Source: Eleusine coracana subsp. coracana
Taxonomy: Eukaryota; Streptophyta; Magnoliopsida; Poales; Poaceae
Direction of reading: 5' to 3'
DNA length: 64,000 bases
Assembly: GCA_032690845.1 (NCBI GenBank)
Contig: CM064434.1
Coordinates: forward strand, 31,898,413-31,962,412
Below, in pieces: positions 34,455 to 45,963 of the stretch; positions within the stretch are counted from its first letter, which is position 1, and each line of letters opens with the position of its first letter. The notes below the pieces were generated by a model. The model saw only the letters and a list, made by a program, of their open reading frames with translations, did not search any database and was not told the origin of the DNA. A program made the translations under genes and the position numbers.

Positions 34455-34850
34455 TGTCGAGAGATATTCTCAATAGTAGATCGAGGTATGCGTATGATTA
34501 TGAAAGATCGATGGACACACAAGACGCAAGGTTTAGACGGGTTCAGACCTCCCGGAGGATAACAACCCTACGTCCTTTGTTCTGTAGTGTATTATTCGGG
34601 ATGCCCACGAAAAAGCCCCTACCCCTCCTTATATATCCGAGGGGAAGGGTTACATGGTAAGTATCTTAGTCGGTTACAACATGATTTCCGACTAGGACTC
34701 TATCTCTAACTTTCTATCTCTAGTATTGGCTTGTCGTGTACTCCAAGTAACAATCCGAGTAGTTATCTTCATGGGTCTTTATCTTTATTGGACTCCGGCC
34801 CACTCGGCAATATATCCAAGTTGCGAGGTATCCCTGGTATATATATACCA
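34455..34850 (-). repeat. 3' LTR of element D
   Basis: 396 bp. A minus-strand TATATAAGG box lies at about 34,627-34,636. Confidence 0.85.
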
Positions 34851-35235
34851 TAGTAGCCCCCAAGCACTTCCCGTATTGAATTGTCGTCTTGGTTTACCTC
34901 AACAACTTATGAAATTCAGAAATGCTTTTTTTTCTATTAATCCTTATTCATAATTTCCTGAAAAAGACATAGCCTATGCATATAGCCCCCAACTCAGAAC
35001 ATTGTTGAAGCTATACTGAAGCAACTTTTGAGTTAAAAAAAATATCCAATTAATCTTATCCCTCCACAGAAAAAGGCATAATGAGGTATGAATCTCCCAA
35101 TTTTGTCTTAACAAATTCCATATTTAGCCGAATTTTCTTACTCACCAAGTGATACATCACCAAATTGATATTTACATCCCTAATGCTGAAGTGCCCTTAA
35201 TCCGAATCATTAACGACAAATTTCAATTGTTATAG
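34851..35235 (-). other. 3' untranslated region of element D with repeated purine tracts
   Basis: The tract ttgggggctacta abuts the LTR on the minus strand. Very similar words (ttgggggctata) recur near 34,982 and 35,231. No frame was found. Confidence 0.55.
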
Positions 35236-35499
35236 CCCCCAAGATTGGTGATGTATCAATAGTGATAATATAACACGGAAACACAATACCCAAGATTGGT
35301 GCCAAGATAATCCGGGTGATTTATCATGGAATCTCGAGAGGTACAATTTCCAAGGCTGAAACTGCTATAATTTGAGTGATTTATCACAAAATCTCGAAAG
35401 GTACAATTTCCAAGGTTGAAACCGCAACAATCCGAGTGATTTATCACGAAATCTTGAAAAGTACAATCTCCAAGATTGAAACCGCAACAATCCAATTAA
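35236..35499 (+). repeat. 60-bp tandem repeat in element D
   Basis: Unit starts (caag) fall at 35,291, 35,351, 35,411 and 35,471, an exact 60-bp period; a more diverged unit precedes them from about 35,236. Each unit contains tgatttatca...aatct..a.aggtacaat. It lies between the 3' LTR and the antisense gene, upstream of the promoter of that gene. Confidence 0.85.
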
Positions 35500-35536
35500 T
35501 AAAACAGGACTTTAACAAATTACGAGAAGCCTCGGC

Positions 35537-35564
35537 CCAATAGGTCATTTAGCCCTTATAAAAA
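35537..35564 (+). promoter_or_regulatory. Putative promoter of the antisense gene (CCAAT and TATA)
   Basis: cccaat at about 35,536-35,541 and TTATAAAAAGG at 35,556-35,566 lie about 140 bp before the start codon, with a C/T-rich leader between them. It faces the antisense gene, opposite to the LTR promoter. Confidence 0.5.
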
Positions 35565-35702
35565 GGGACTCCAAACAGCCGCATCCCGTCGTCTTCATTT
35601 TGCTGCCGCCGCCTTCTTGCGCACACAAACCCTAGATCTCAGGATTCCATTTCCACCCCAAAGCTCCACGCAACTGCTTCCCACCACACTCAAACAAGAG
35701 CG

Positions 35703-38700
35703 ATGGCCCCGAAGCGCACCCGCCAAAGCTATAAGACACAATCCCAGAAGCAATATTCTCCTGAGAAGGGCGAGGAAGAAGAGCTAGTTTTCAACATCCC
35801 CGCCGCCATCAAGGAGTTCCCCATGTCAGCCATGGATTTAGAAAAAATCAACAGACTAATGACTGATGGCGTGTTGCAGGATCAACAGACCGGAGAATGG
35901 ATCGAAGCCATAGGTCAGAAATTTCCCCAACCTCCCATTGACCAAATCATGGTTTTCTCCTCCTTTTTCTATCGTGGATTTGGGATCCCTTGTTGTGACT
36001 TCTTTCGCGGTCTTCTGTTCTTCTATGGCATCAACCTTGTCAATCTGAATCCAAATTCCATCTTACATATTGCTATCTTTATCCACCTGTGTGAGGTGTT
36101 CTTGGGGATTCCTCCCCATTTTGATACCTTCAAAGAAGTGTTTGTCTTGAAATCAAACAACAATAATATTATAGGAGGGGCCGGATTCCAACTAAGGAAT
36201 AAATCCAAATACGTTGATGTACCACTTCCATCAACGAACAAAGGTTGGCATGCGGACTGGTTTTACCATGGAAACCATGTTCCACCTTTGTCAGAGACTA
36301 CGGCCGAAGCCCCCAAGCCACGACCCGAGTGGTCAGCAAAGGCCCATCCAAACAAGAAGTCTCAAGTTGATGCCATATTAGAACACATTGCCTATCTCAA
36401 GTCCCAAGGTTATACTGGCGTACACGTTGTCGCAAGCTTCATATATCGCCGCGTGCAGCCTATTAAGAAATGTCATGTTCCTGGATGGAAGTTCCAACTA
36501 GGTTCAGACCCCACCATGGAAGCGCCAAAAACATTGTCAGAAAGGGAATTAACATTGCGGCTAGAAAACATATTTTCTTCACTCCTTGGTTGGACTCTAG
36601 GTAGTGCAAAATGTGGACCTCATTCCAAGACTGGCAGGAGTTCGGTAAGTTATCCACTTCTGTGCTTAAAAAGTCAATACTTCATGCATTATGTTCATCA
36701 ATGAATAATACATAACATATATTGTAGAACCTTGATGTATACGTGTCCAACCCCCCTCTGTCGCCGATGCCGCAAAAGAAATCTCCCACTCAACCATCAG
36801 CTCCCAAGCGCCGCAAGGCACATATTGAAGATTCTGATGAAGAAGAATCGCTGGCTGAAAGAGTAGCTAGACTTCAAGAAGAGGCAAAGAAGAAGACTCC
36901 AGAGAAAACCTCCACCACTCGGCGGGCCATGGATGATAAAGGACAAAATTGTCCGAGTGAGCTAGCAAGGCAGGCACACATGAGACGGCGCCAGACATGA
37001 CAGGCGCCCCAAGGCCAACCAGCCCCCCACCAAGAGTGTTGGGCATTAAATTGAAACGCCGCTCAAGGTAAACAAATCAATATAACTTAAAGCTTAATGA
37101 TCCATTTGAATTAAATATGTAATTTTTGCCTAATTGGCAGGTCGTCCGGGCGATCGTCCTTTGGAGAAGTTCCGACACAAAGACCAGTTCCTGAAAAGGA
37201 CCAGGAGACACCACAGGCTAGGTCATCCAAAGCTAATGTTCCAGACCACTCGGCAAAGAGACCGAGTGATTTAAAGAGTGCACTCGAATCCACTCAGCCA
37301 AAAGATAACCAAGCTAAATCACCCAATATCCCGGACCTAAATAAATCTGAGATGGCAACGGGTGCTGATACTCTTGCCTCCACCGGGCCCGAAGAGCCAT
37401 CACTGGTTTTTGAATCTATGCCAGAGCCAACATACGAATATCCAATCGGCCCGAAGGAAAATGTCACGCCGACTCCTATTCACCGAGTGGTAAGAGAAGG
37501 TGCCTCAGACCAGCCAACACCGACTAGATCAATATATCATATTGGCCAATTTGCCATCACCGGATTTGATGAGTCGGTAGAGCAAGCGGAATTGGAAAAT
37601 TTTGAAGAGCAAACTGAAAAAGCCTATCATTCCTTCCAGGTATTCCATGCTTTTCATCAATAATAATCACCGTTCCTGGTTATGAAGTTTCAAACATATA
37701 ATTTGCCATCATTGCAGGCTCTGAAAACTCATATGGCCAACAAGAATAAGCTTCTGCAACATGTCGAAAGGCATTGTGCTAAAGCTGTCGATTTAGAAGA
37801 TCAACTTGCCAAAGAGAGACTGGAAGTAGGGCGCTTATCAGTAGCGCTAAAAGCCCGTTCATCTCAAGTTGATGAACTTCAATTCGAGCTACAAGGTATG
37901 GGACCAATATAGCTTATTCCTCACACGTTATCTGTGTGACATGAACATTTAACCTCGTCCATACAGAGGCATCGCGGTCACTGGAATTGAGACAAAAACA
38001 AATGCCCAGGCGATCGCTCAAATTGCAAGTCTTGAAGGCCGTATAAGAGAACTAGAGTCATCTGCCCAAGCTCTTGAAACTTTGAAGTCCGAGAATCAAG
38101 GATTAAAGAAGCAGATCCAGGACTTGGCAGAGATCAAAAGGAATTTTGAAAAGCTAAAAGACGACCTCAAAACAATAAAAGAAAAACAAAATTCGTGGAA
38201 GAAAAGAGCTGAAGGTAAAAATGAATATATCTATATGTACAGGAATATATTTATGCGCTAAAATGTTTGTTACTGATAGGCGCTGAAGAAATAATAAAAA
38301 GCCAGAAAGAAAGAAACATAAAGCTGGAAACCGAAGTTATCAAAGCTGAGAAGATCTTCAAAAAGGCTGTGGATGAGCTAAACCAATTCCAAAAAGCCTT
38401 CAAAGAAATTGAAAAGCAAAAAGAAGAATATAAGAAAAAAGTCACCAGCCTTGAGGCTGAGAAAGTAGAAGTCGAGAAACGCCTAAGAGGTAAGTGTTTA
38501 TTCAACTAATACCTTGATATTGAATTTCATTGTGCTGGACATATATGAATATTGTGCTCCTGTAGGATCAAAGAGGTCCTATGAGCTATTGTAGAAGAAA
38601 TTTATAGAGGGTGATGAAAACCTTCGATGGTCTCTTGCAGCTCTTCAGAAGGATGCAGAGATGGTCGCCCAATACATATATCCTGAAGAAAAACCACCTC

Positions 38701-38959
38701 GATGTCGAGACCTGATGACGAGGCTACAATGGGCACCCGGCCGACTGAAAGAACATGCTCGACATGTTGCAAAGCTAGCCGGTGCACAGGTCCTGGCAAT
38801 TGCAAAGTCCACATCACCAACATAGAGTTAGATGTGGTAGCCGAGGGCTTCCATGAAGATTTCTCTGATGAACAATGTGAAGCTCTCGTGGCTGAGGCAC
38901 AAAAAACAACTCACATATTAGCCGACCAGATAGAGCTAGATCCCTTACCTAAATTGTAA
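35703..38959 (+). pseudogene. Antisense spliced gene of element D ('putative gypsy-type transposon' domain)
   Basis: Seven exons can be read with GT-AG borders: 35,703-36,644; 36,728-37,067; 37,141-37,639; 37,718-37,895; 37,967-38,214; 38,280-38,489; 38,566-38,959. The start agcgATGGCC has a good context. Exon 1 (314 codons) holds a globular domain (FSSFFYRGFGIPCCDFFRGLLFFYGI, HLCEVFLGIPPHF, WHADWFYH) like the plant domain annotated as 'putative gypsy type transposon'. Exon 3 is hydrophilic and exons 4-7 form a long coiled coil (LEDQLAKERLEVGRLS, LEGRIRELESSAQALE, EIEKQKEEYKKKVTSLEAEK). Frameshifts near 36,995, 37,995 and 38,815 and a TAG near 38,592 disable it. Antisense genes here are known in the Tat lineage; their role is unknown. 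Confidence 0.75.
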
Positions 38960-39436
38960 AGAATTATAAAGCTTAAAATACTGTGTTACAGCTCTGATAC
39001 TGTAATATAACCAATGTTCGATAGACCGCTAAGGTCTGGATTCATTACCTGTATTGTAATGAATTCTTGGTTCATGCTGCTTCGTATATGTATTGCATGA
39101 ACTCGTGTTAGATACTCACAACCAATACACAACTCATGTCAGCCCTCTAAACAATGCCCCCAATAACCGATATGAACCATGGAGACTAAGAACTCACTCG
39201 GTCAAGCATATGCAAATTAGGAGAATTGCCTTGGTACCTAACAGACGGCAAGAACCCTGGGGACTAAGTAACCCGCTTGGTCAACATGCGCGAGTTAGGG
39301 TGATACCAAGTATCAGAATTTGGGTCATGATGTAAACAATAACAACAATTATTCATAGAAATCATAAATGCGAAATCAAATATCATGACTATTGTGTATA
39401 TATATTTAATAATAGAAATACAATATATTATAATTA
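38960..39436. other. Spacer of element D between antisense gene and integrase end
   Basis: No frame was found. Two diverged units of about 75 bp containing gaacc(a/c)tgg.gactaag..c.c.c(t/g)cttggtcaa lie at about 39,174-39,310. The two genes converge here tail to tail. Confidence 0.5.
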
Positions 39437-40719
39437 CTAAGTATAAAAACGATGTAGCTGTGAAACATTCCAGGAACTTTGAAGGTCCGATCCGTCTTCA
39501 TTCATCAATCGATAGGCGCCTGGCCGAGTGATTTCCTTTATAATAAAAGGTTCTTCCCATGGAGGCGATAGCTTGTGCTTGCCGACCTTAGACTGAACAT
39601 GCTTCAAAACAAGGTCCCCGATAGAAAAACCCCGTGTTCGAACGTTTTTGTCGTGATAACGTTGCAAACTTTGCTAGTACTTTGCTGACCGAATTACGGT
39701 GGCATCCCGCTGTTCCTCCAACAATAACAAGTCGTCACACCTATAGTCGTTGGAGGTTTTTTCGTCATACGCTACCACACCGGGCGAGGTAAAAAGAATC
39801 TCGGTGGGTAACATGGCTTCTGAGGCATAAACCAGAGAAAAAGGGGAGTGCTCGGTGGCACGACTTATGTTGGTTCTAAGCCCCCACAGCACAGATTGTA
39901 ATTCTTGAACCCATCATTGAGCGTACTTTTCCAATCGATCAAATATACGAGGCTTAATGCCAGAAAGCAGGAGGCCGTTTGCCCTCTCAACTTGACCATT
40001 GCTCTGTGGATGGGCGGCCGAGGCATAACCAATCTTAAAACCAACTCGGCCCGCAAACTCTTTAAACTCCTCTGCTATGAATTGAGTACCGTTCTCAGTG
40101 ATTATCTTGTGTGGGGCACCGAACCGAGTGACTATTTCGGAGCCTTCTTTGCTGAAATCTTATCGACTGGCTTTGCTTCTATCCATTTAGAAAACTTGTC
40201 CACTGCTACGAAAAGGTGAGTAAAACCCCCTTGAGCTTTCACGAAAGGTCCGACGATGTCTAAACCCCATACTAAAAATGGCCAAGTTATTGGTATATTT
40301 TGAAGCTCTGTAGCAGGTACGTGCATCTGACGGGCGAAGAACTGACAACCTTCACACTTTCGGATAATTTCCTTGGCATCAGCGCCGGTGGTCGGCCAAT
40401 AAAACCCTTGCCTCATTGCCTTGCCCGCAATTGTCGATGGGCCTGCGTGATTCCCACAAATGCCAGCGTGGATGTTTCCTAATATAGCTATGCCTTCATC
40501 TTGAGACAAGCATTTCATCAGTACTCCATGTGGGCTTTGCTTGTATAGGTGATGGTCAACTATATGATATGAACGCGACTTGCGAATAATCCGGAGGGCT
40601 TCGTCTTTGTCGGTCGGTAGTGTATCACGATCTAGATAATCAATGAAGGGAGTTCGCCAATCTACTTCAATGACAGCTACATGTGGTGCTACCCCCGCCT
40701 TTAGTGCCCACTGCTCCAT
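39437..40719 (-). pseudogene. pol: Integrase of element D
   Basis: The minus-strand frame begins near MEQWALKAGVAPHVAVI and holds the zinc-binding HHCC region (HAGICGNHAG ... CEGCQFFA), the core with WGLDIVGPF (first Asp kept), ITENGTQF (second catalytic Asp changed to Glu, codon at 40,094-40,096) and NGQVERAN (Glu kept), and a C-terminal part ending SWNVSQLHRFYT. A one-base shift near 40,137 and stops near 39,919 and 39,670 break it. It would insert the DNA copy into the chromosome. Confidence 0.8.
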
Positions 40720-40722
40720 AGT

Positions 40723-41830
40723 TTACTGGGTTAGTACAGATGGCTTATGCAGATCATCAAGGAATACTCTGTCGGGTATTTTAGATCTGCTAGACCCAAG
40801 TTTGGCCAGCTCATCCGCCTCTTCGTTATACTTTCGCAGGACGTGTTTATACTCAATGCCATCAAACTTGTCTTCGAGCTTCCGAACTTCGGTGCAGTAG
40901 GCTATCATGCTTTCGTGGGAACAACACCACTCCTTTGTTACTTGATTTATAACTAGCGCCGAGTCGCCAGAGACGCTTATCCTTTGGACGCCGAGTGAGA
41001 TAGCTGTCCGAAGTCCGTGTAGCAGCGCCTCATATTCTGCAACATTGTTAGAGGCACGGAAGTGCATTCGAAGAACATACCGCAACTTGACTCCGTCAGG
41101 AGATACCAGTATGACTCCTGCTCCGGCGCCTTCCAGTTGCAAGGAGTCGTCAAACGCCATCTTCCAATAGCATAATTCTTGTGAGTCAGGAGGTAACTCA
41201 CATTCTGTCCACTCAGCGACGAAGTCCGACAAAGCTTGACCTTTGATCGAATCGCGTGACTTAAAGGTGATATCATATGATCCGATCTCGATAGCCCATT
41301 TGGCGATTTTCCCAGTGGCCTCTCTGTTGTGAAGAAATTTGCCTAGGCCGAACGACGTGTGGACCTCAATTGGATGATCCTCAAAGTAATGCTTCAACTT
41401 CCTAGATGTCATCAATAATGCATAAATGAATTTCTGAAGCTGGAAGTATCGTACCTTGGATTCTGATAAGACTTCTGCCCGTTCCACCGCCAGCATCGTA
41501 CCTTAGATGTCATCAATATACCTTTTGAGCCTTGCAATCTTTTGCCCGTTCCACCGCCAGCATAGTACTGACAACGTGTTTGGTTGCGAAAATGTACAGC
41601 TGCAAAGGTTCCTTTGGCTCTGGGGGAGTTAAGATTGGAGGACGACTAATATAAGCCTTAAAATCATCCAAAGCTTTCTGTGCGTCGTCATTCCAGATGA
41701 ATGATTGTTGCTTCTTGAGTAATAAAAAAAAGGGTAACCCTCGAACGCCGAGTTGTGATACAAACCGACTGAGCGAAGCCATACAACCAGTGAGCTTTTG
41801 AATGTCTTTTTGTGAGTGTGGAGGTCCCAT
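40723..41830 (-). pseudogene. pol: RT connection and RNase H of element D
   Basis: Words of the RT connection (FIWNDDAQKALDDFK, LYIFATKHVVSTMLAVERA) are followed by a second domain, KWAIEIGSYDITFKSRDSIKGQALSDFVAEW, and then the RNase H core with FDDS, YEALLHGLRTA and GDSALVINQV. The RNase H acidic residues in these three words are present. The 20-bp word gcccgttccaccgccagcat occurs twice, at 41,477 and 41,544 (67 bp apart), with part of a third region copied between. This local duplication breaks the frame. RNase H removes the RNA strand after first-strand synthesis. Confidence 0.75.
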
Positions 41831-42613
41831 TCATAATATGGCATTTACCTTTTCTGGATTAGCTTCAATCCCTCTGTGTGATACCAAAAAACCAAGTAAT
41901 TTTCCTGATGGGACCCCAAAGACGCATTTTTCTGGATTTAACTTTATTTTGTATTTTCGAAGGTTGCCGAATGTTTCATCTAGGTCGGATATTAAGTTGG
42001 TGGAGAGCCGAGTCTTGACTACCACGTGATCAATGTAAGCCTCGACATTCCTTCCTATCTGGTTGTCCAAACATCGCTGCATAGTCCGCTGGTAGCTGGC
42101 GCCAGCGTTTTTCAGGCCAAAGGGCATTGTTGTGTAACAGAAGGCTCCAAACAGCGTGATGAACAAGGTTTTAAGCTGGTCAGATTGGTTTAAGGGAATC
42201 TGATGGTACCCTGAATAGGCATCTAAGAAGCACAATAGAGCACATCCAGCCGTTAAATTAACCACTTGATCAATTCGTGGGAGAGTGAACGGATCTTTCG
42301 GACAAGCTTGGTTAAGGTCGGTGTAATCCACACACATCCGCCACTCCTTATTCTTCTTCCGCACCAGAACTGGGTTAGCCAACCAGTCAGGGTGGAAAAC
42401 TTCTTTGATAAAACCGGCTGCCAGCAGTCGGCCAATTTCATTCCTAATTGCATCCTTTCGGTCTTGCGAGAATCGTTTAAGCCGTTTCCTTACTGGCTTG
42501 GCGTTTTCGCGAAGGTGAAGTTTGTGCTCAGCCTTTTCTCTTGGAACACCTGGAATGTCAGAAGGTTTCCATGCAAATATATCTTTATTATTTCTAAGAA
42601 AAAGGATGAGCAC
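41831..42613 (-). pseudogene. pol: Reverse transcriptase core of element D
   Basis: An uninterrupted 260-codon frame on the minus strand carries the gypsy RT motifs in order: FIKEVFHPDWLANPVLVRKKN, WRMCVDYTDLN.ACPKDPFTLPRID, FLDAYSGYHQI, TTMPFGLKNAGASYQR, then the active site AYIDHVVVKT and LGFLVSHRGIEANPEK. The catalytic box is normally Y(I/V)DD; here the second Asp is His (CAC codon at 42,026-42,028). No stop is present, so the frame looks alive, but the enzyme cannot be. Confidence 0.85.
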
Positions 42614-42619
42614 GCTTTC

Positions 42620-43735
42620 CTATTTATCTCGTAAATTGACCCCAATATTGGTGGTCTTGGATACATCATTGTCATCTAGGCTAATCTTCTTGGACTCCAC
42701 AGCGTCTGCCTGTACCACAGTCTTCATCGTTTTCTTTGGAGCAGGGTCAAGCATGGCCTCCTCCGATGTTGCGATTGCTTCCTTCAGCTCGGCCAGCTCC
42801 GATGCTGCTACAATCTCCTCGGTCAACTCACAACTATCGTTGTCGCAGTCGTATGAGGTCCGCACATCCGAGTGGATTGATATGACACCGTTTGGTCCTG
42901 GCAGCTTCATCATCATATAAGGATAATGAGGTACCACCATGAATTTAGTGATGGCTGGCCGCCCTATAATGGCGTGATACGTAGAGTCGAGGTCGGTGAC
43001 CTCAAAGGTAATTCGCTTCGTCCTGTAGTTTTTCCGAGTGCCGAAAGTCCCGGGCAAAGTGATTTGTCCTAGAGGGACTGTTTGCATGCCCGGGATCACA
43101 CCATGAAACGGCAACCGACTCGGCTTGAGGTCCGTCAAGGGTATGCCAAGCTCCTTGAAGGTTTTCCCAAAAAGGATGTCCAGACTGCTACCACCAACTA
43201 CCAGTACCCGATTTAGCCGGACTTGGTTAACAGTCGGCGTTAGCACTAAGGGATATTTCCTAGGCCTGGGGATGTGATCCCGATGGTCGGACCGATCAAA
43301 AGTAATTGGAACCTCTGACCATCGCAGATATTGAGGTACCACTGGTGACACCGAGTGGACCTCTCGGTAGAGGACCTTCTGCTGACGTTTCAAGTCGGCC
43401 GTAGACCGGCCATGGATGTAATTGACCTCGCGTTCGGGGTCTTGGAAGTCCTCCTTGTCCTCGTCTTGGTTATCCTTACCTGAATCCTTTTTGCCACCCC
43501 TGGGGATCCAGGGGCGTTCTTTACAGATCTTCAAGGCGTGATGGGCGAAATTTTTTAGCTTGAAACATTCCCTGGCTTTGTGAGCTCCATCATGTAGCAG
43601 GCAAGGGTCATCGAGTATCTTATCAAAGTCATCCTGAGTGATTAGTTTCCTCCTGGTCGGGCGCTCGGTGTTGGCCACTGTTTGGTCGTGCTTGCTCTTC
43701 ATATCGCCGTCCTTGCTGTAATCGGATGGACCCAA
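42620..43735 (-). pseudogene. pol: Gag C-terminus and protease of element D
   Basis: A 371-codon frame. The N-terminal part has a CX3HX3H/C-type knuckle remnant (PCLLHDGAHKARECF). The protease follows EVPITFDRSDH with the active-site word VLVVGGSSLDILF; the family norm is V.DGGSS, so the catalytic Asp is Val (codon 43,196-43,198). It continues with LPLGQITLPGTFGT, AIIGRPAITKF and a Glu-rich linker toward RT. It is open, but the active-site change makes it inactive. Confidence 0.8.
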
Positions 43736-45511
43736 CTGGTCGCTTCCTTGTACTGGCGAACTTGAAATAGTGCCGAATTGCCTGCAGCATATTTCTCGGC
43801 CATAGTGAATAATTCTTTGGCTGACAGTCTGTCGGCAGCATCCAACCTTCCAATCTTCTTTATTAGGTCATCGTCGTCGAGTCCTCCCTGGAAGGCTGCG
43901 ACAACTTGAGCATCCGAGATGTTAGAGATGGTATTTTTCACTCGGCAGAAGCGTTGGATGTACTCTTAAAGTGGCTCCCGATCTCGCTGCTTGATCCGGC
44001 CGAGTTCCTAGTGATTCCCTAGTCTGTCGAAGGTGGCTTGAAAATTAGCCATGAACTACCGACAGAGATCTACCCAGGAGGTGATAGAGTTGTCGGGCAG
44101 ATTAGTGATCCAAGTTCTTGCTGCTGGGGCTAAGCACACATGCAAGTAGATGGCCATGACAAAGCTATCGCCACCGAGAGCTCGTATGGCTGTCGAATAA
44201 ACGTGAAGCCAGTCACGCGGGTCCGTCTTGCCGTCATACTTCTCAATGCCGACCGGCCAGCTGACGGTTCAAAGTTCCCGAGTGAAAGCTCGGATGCCAG
44301 GCTCCTCATCATAATCGTTGGCGGCGGGAGTACGTTCTCGTTCGCGGCCAGCTTCTCGGTAATATCTATCATTGCAGCAGCCCTCATCACGTCGATCGTG
44401 GTAATGATCTTCTATATGTGGCTGCCGCCTACTGTCACCCTCATAGTCGACATAACCGCGCCGACGCCGTTCATCTTCATACTCTTGGCGGGATGCATCG
44501 TCGCGCTCCTGGCGTCTGTTGTCCAATCTGACCAGCGCATCTCAAGGTGGTATGCTGTTGCGCAGGTCGGCGCTTGGATGTCGATCATGGTACTCTGCAA
44601 TGGGCCTGCGCCTGGGAACAGTAGGCGGGGTTGCCTCCCGGTTGGAGCGCTGTCGGTCTCTTCTATCCTCCCTGGGTACTGAACTAGCGGCTCCAGAGAC
44701 TGATTTAGTCGACGTTGATCGTGCCGCATGCATCCCCAGTACAGCCGCATCCCTGATGTGCGCTTTCAATTGGTTGACCTGAGGTGTCAACTCTGGGGAG
44801 ACTTGGAGCAGGGGCTCTATTGTTTGCAGGAGGGTTGCCGCAGCCGTAATGTTGTGTTGTGGGGTCTTGAAGATGTCTTCACCATCAAATTTTAAGGTGA
44901 GGTCTCCCATATCTAAGTTTTGCACGACTCGGGGTCTCTGCTGAGCATCCGGTCTTTGAAGCGGAGGAGTGGCGGCGTCTAGATCACCATCTTCGAGGTC
45001 GGTTCCACGAGGTATCGCGCGCGGTAGCATCCGCCGATGTTTCGCCATCTGCTTGCCCCTGAGCGGCAGGTGCTACCATGAATACCTCGTGGAAATCAGA
45101 GGAACAACTCTCTGAATCACTCGGCTCTTCAATCAAGTCTAGGAGTGACTCGCTTTTGAGGCCGACTGCTGCGATGAATCTTGATTCATCGAAAAATTTG
45201 GGATCTTCATTCGACTGGTCCATGTGATGAGCCGGGAGATCAACCGTAGTGTAACCCGAATCGACCAAGGTTGCCAATTGGGGTATTGCGGACAACATTG
45301 AGTTGCTGCCCGGAAGGGTTTCCGCCTGGAAAGCTGTTGCCGTGTTGTTGAGGCCAAGCGGGAATCGGCCAGCCGGATTGCTCTGGTCGGTCAAGGCAGC
45401 GTCTAAGTGGGCCGCGCCCTCACGCTTGACGAGGTTCCTATGCTGATCAGCGACGAGGCTGATAGTGCCAAAGCAGATCTTGTCTCCCGGGGTGAAACTT
45501 GATGTCGACAA
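43736..45511 (-). pseudogene. gag: Gag of element D
   Basis: On the minus strand the frames read MSTSSFTPGDKICFG near the primer site, then a low-complexity acidic N-terminus. Next is a stretch containing HNITAAATLLQTIEPLLQV.PELTPQVNQLKAHI, then an RRRDY/ERDDA-rich segment near 44,270-44,530, and then the Gag core with the WLHVYSTAIRALGGD-like and AAFQGGLDDDDLIKKIGR words. Several frameshifts (near 44,540, 44,270, 43,940) and stops break it. It would form the particle shell. Confidence 0.65.
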
Positions 45512-45548
45512 AAGCCATCGATTTCGACGAAGCTACCCTCAACGCTGC

Positions 45549-45566
45549 CCCTTCCTAGCGCGCCAA
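45549..45566 (-). other. Primer binding site of element D
   Basis: TGGCGCGCTAGGAAGGGG on the minus strand, one base from the LTR. The tRNA was not identified. Confidence 0.55.
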
Positions 45567-45567
45567 C

Positions 45568-45963
45568 TGTCGAGAGATATTCTTGATAGTAGATCTAGGT
45601 ATGCGTATGAGTATGAAAGATCAATGGACACACAAGATGCAAGGTTTAGACAGGTTTGGGCCTGCCGGAGGATAACAACCCTACGTCCGGTGTTCTGTAG
45701 TGTATTATTCGGGATGCCCACAAAAGAGCCCCTGCCCCTCCTTATATATCTGGGGGGTAGGGTTACATGGTAAGTGTCTTAGTCGGTTACAACATGATTT
45801 CCGACTAGGACTCTATCTCTAACTTTCTATCTCTAGTATTGCCTTGTCGTGTACTCCAAGTAACAATCCGAGTAGTTATGTTCATGGGTCTTTATCTTTA
45901 TTGGACCCCGGCCAACTCGGTAATATATCCGAGTGGCGAGGTATATCTGGTATATATATACCA
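45568..45963 (-). repeat. 5' LTR of element D
   Basis: 396 bp, minus-strand TATATAAGG at about 45,740-45,749. Length is identical to the 3' LTR. Confidence 0.85.

Larger units (their letters stand above)
34455..45963 (-). mobile_element. Element D: RIRE2-like Tat-lineage gypsy retrotransposon
   Basis: Two LTRs of exactly 396 bp (34,455-34,850 and 45,568-45,963), TGGTATATATA...CTCTCGACA on the minus strand, enclose gag, protease, RT, RNase H and integrase on the minus strand plus an antisense spliced gene between integrase and the 3' LTR. That layout defines the Tat lineage (RIRE2, Grande, Cinful, Retand). By eye about 29 of 396 LTR positions differ, roughly 7 percent. It lies in the 5' LTR of B. 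AATAT occurs at 34,450-34,454 and, two bases off the other edge, at 45,966-45,970. Confidence 0.85.

Noticed and set aside
44140..44682. 180-codon plus-strand frame with hydrophobic stretches inside element D.
   Set aside because: Lies opposite the arginine-rich Gag segment; the hydrophobic look is the complement of Arg/Asp codons.
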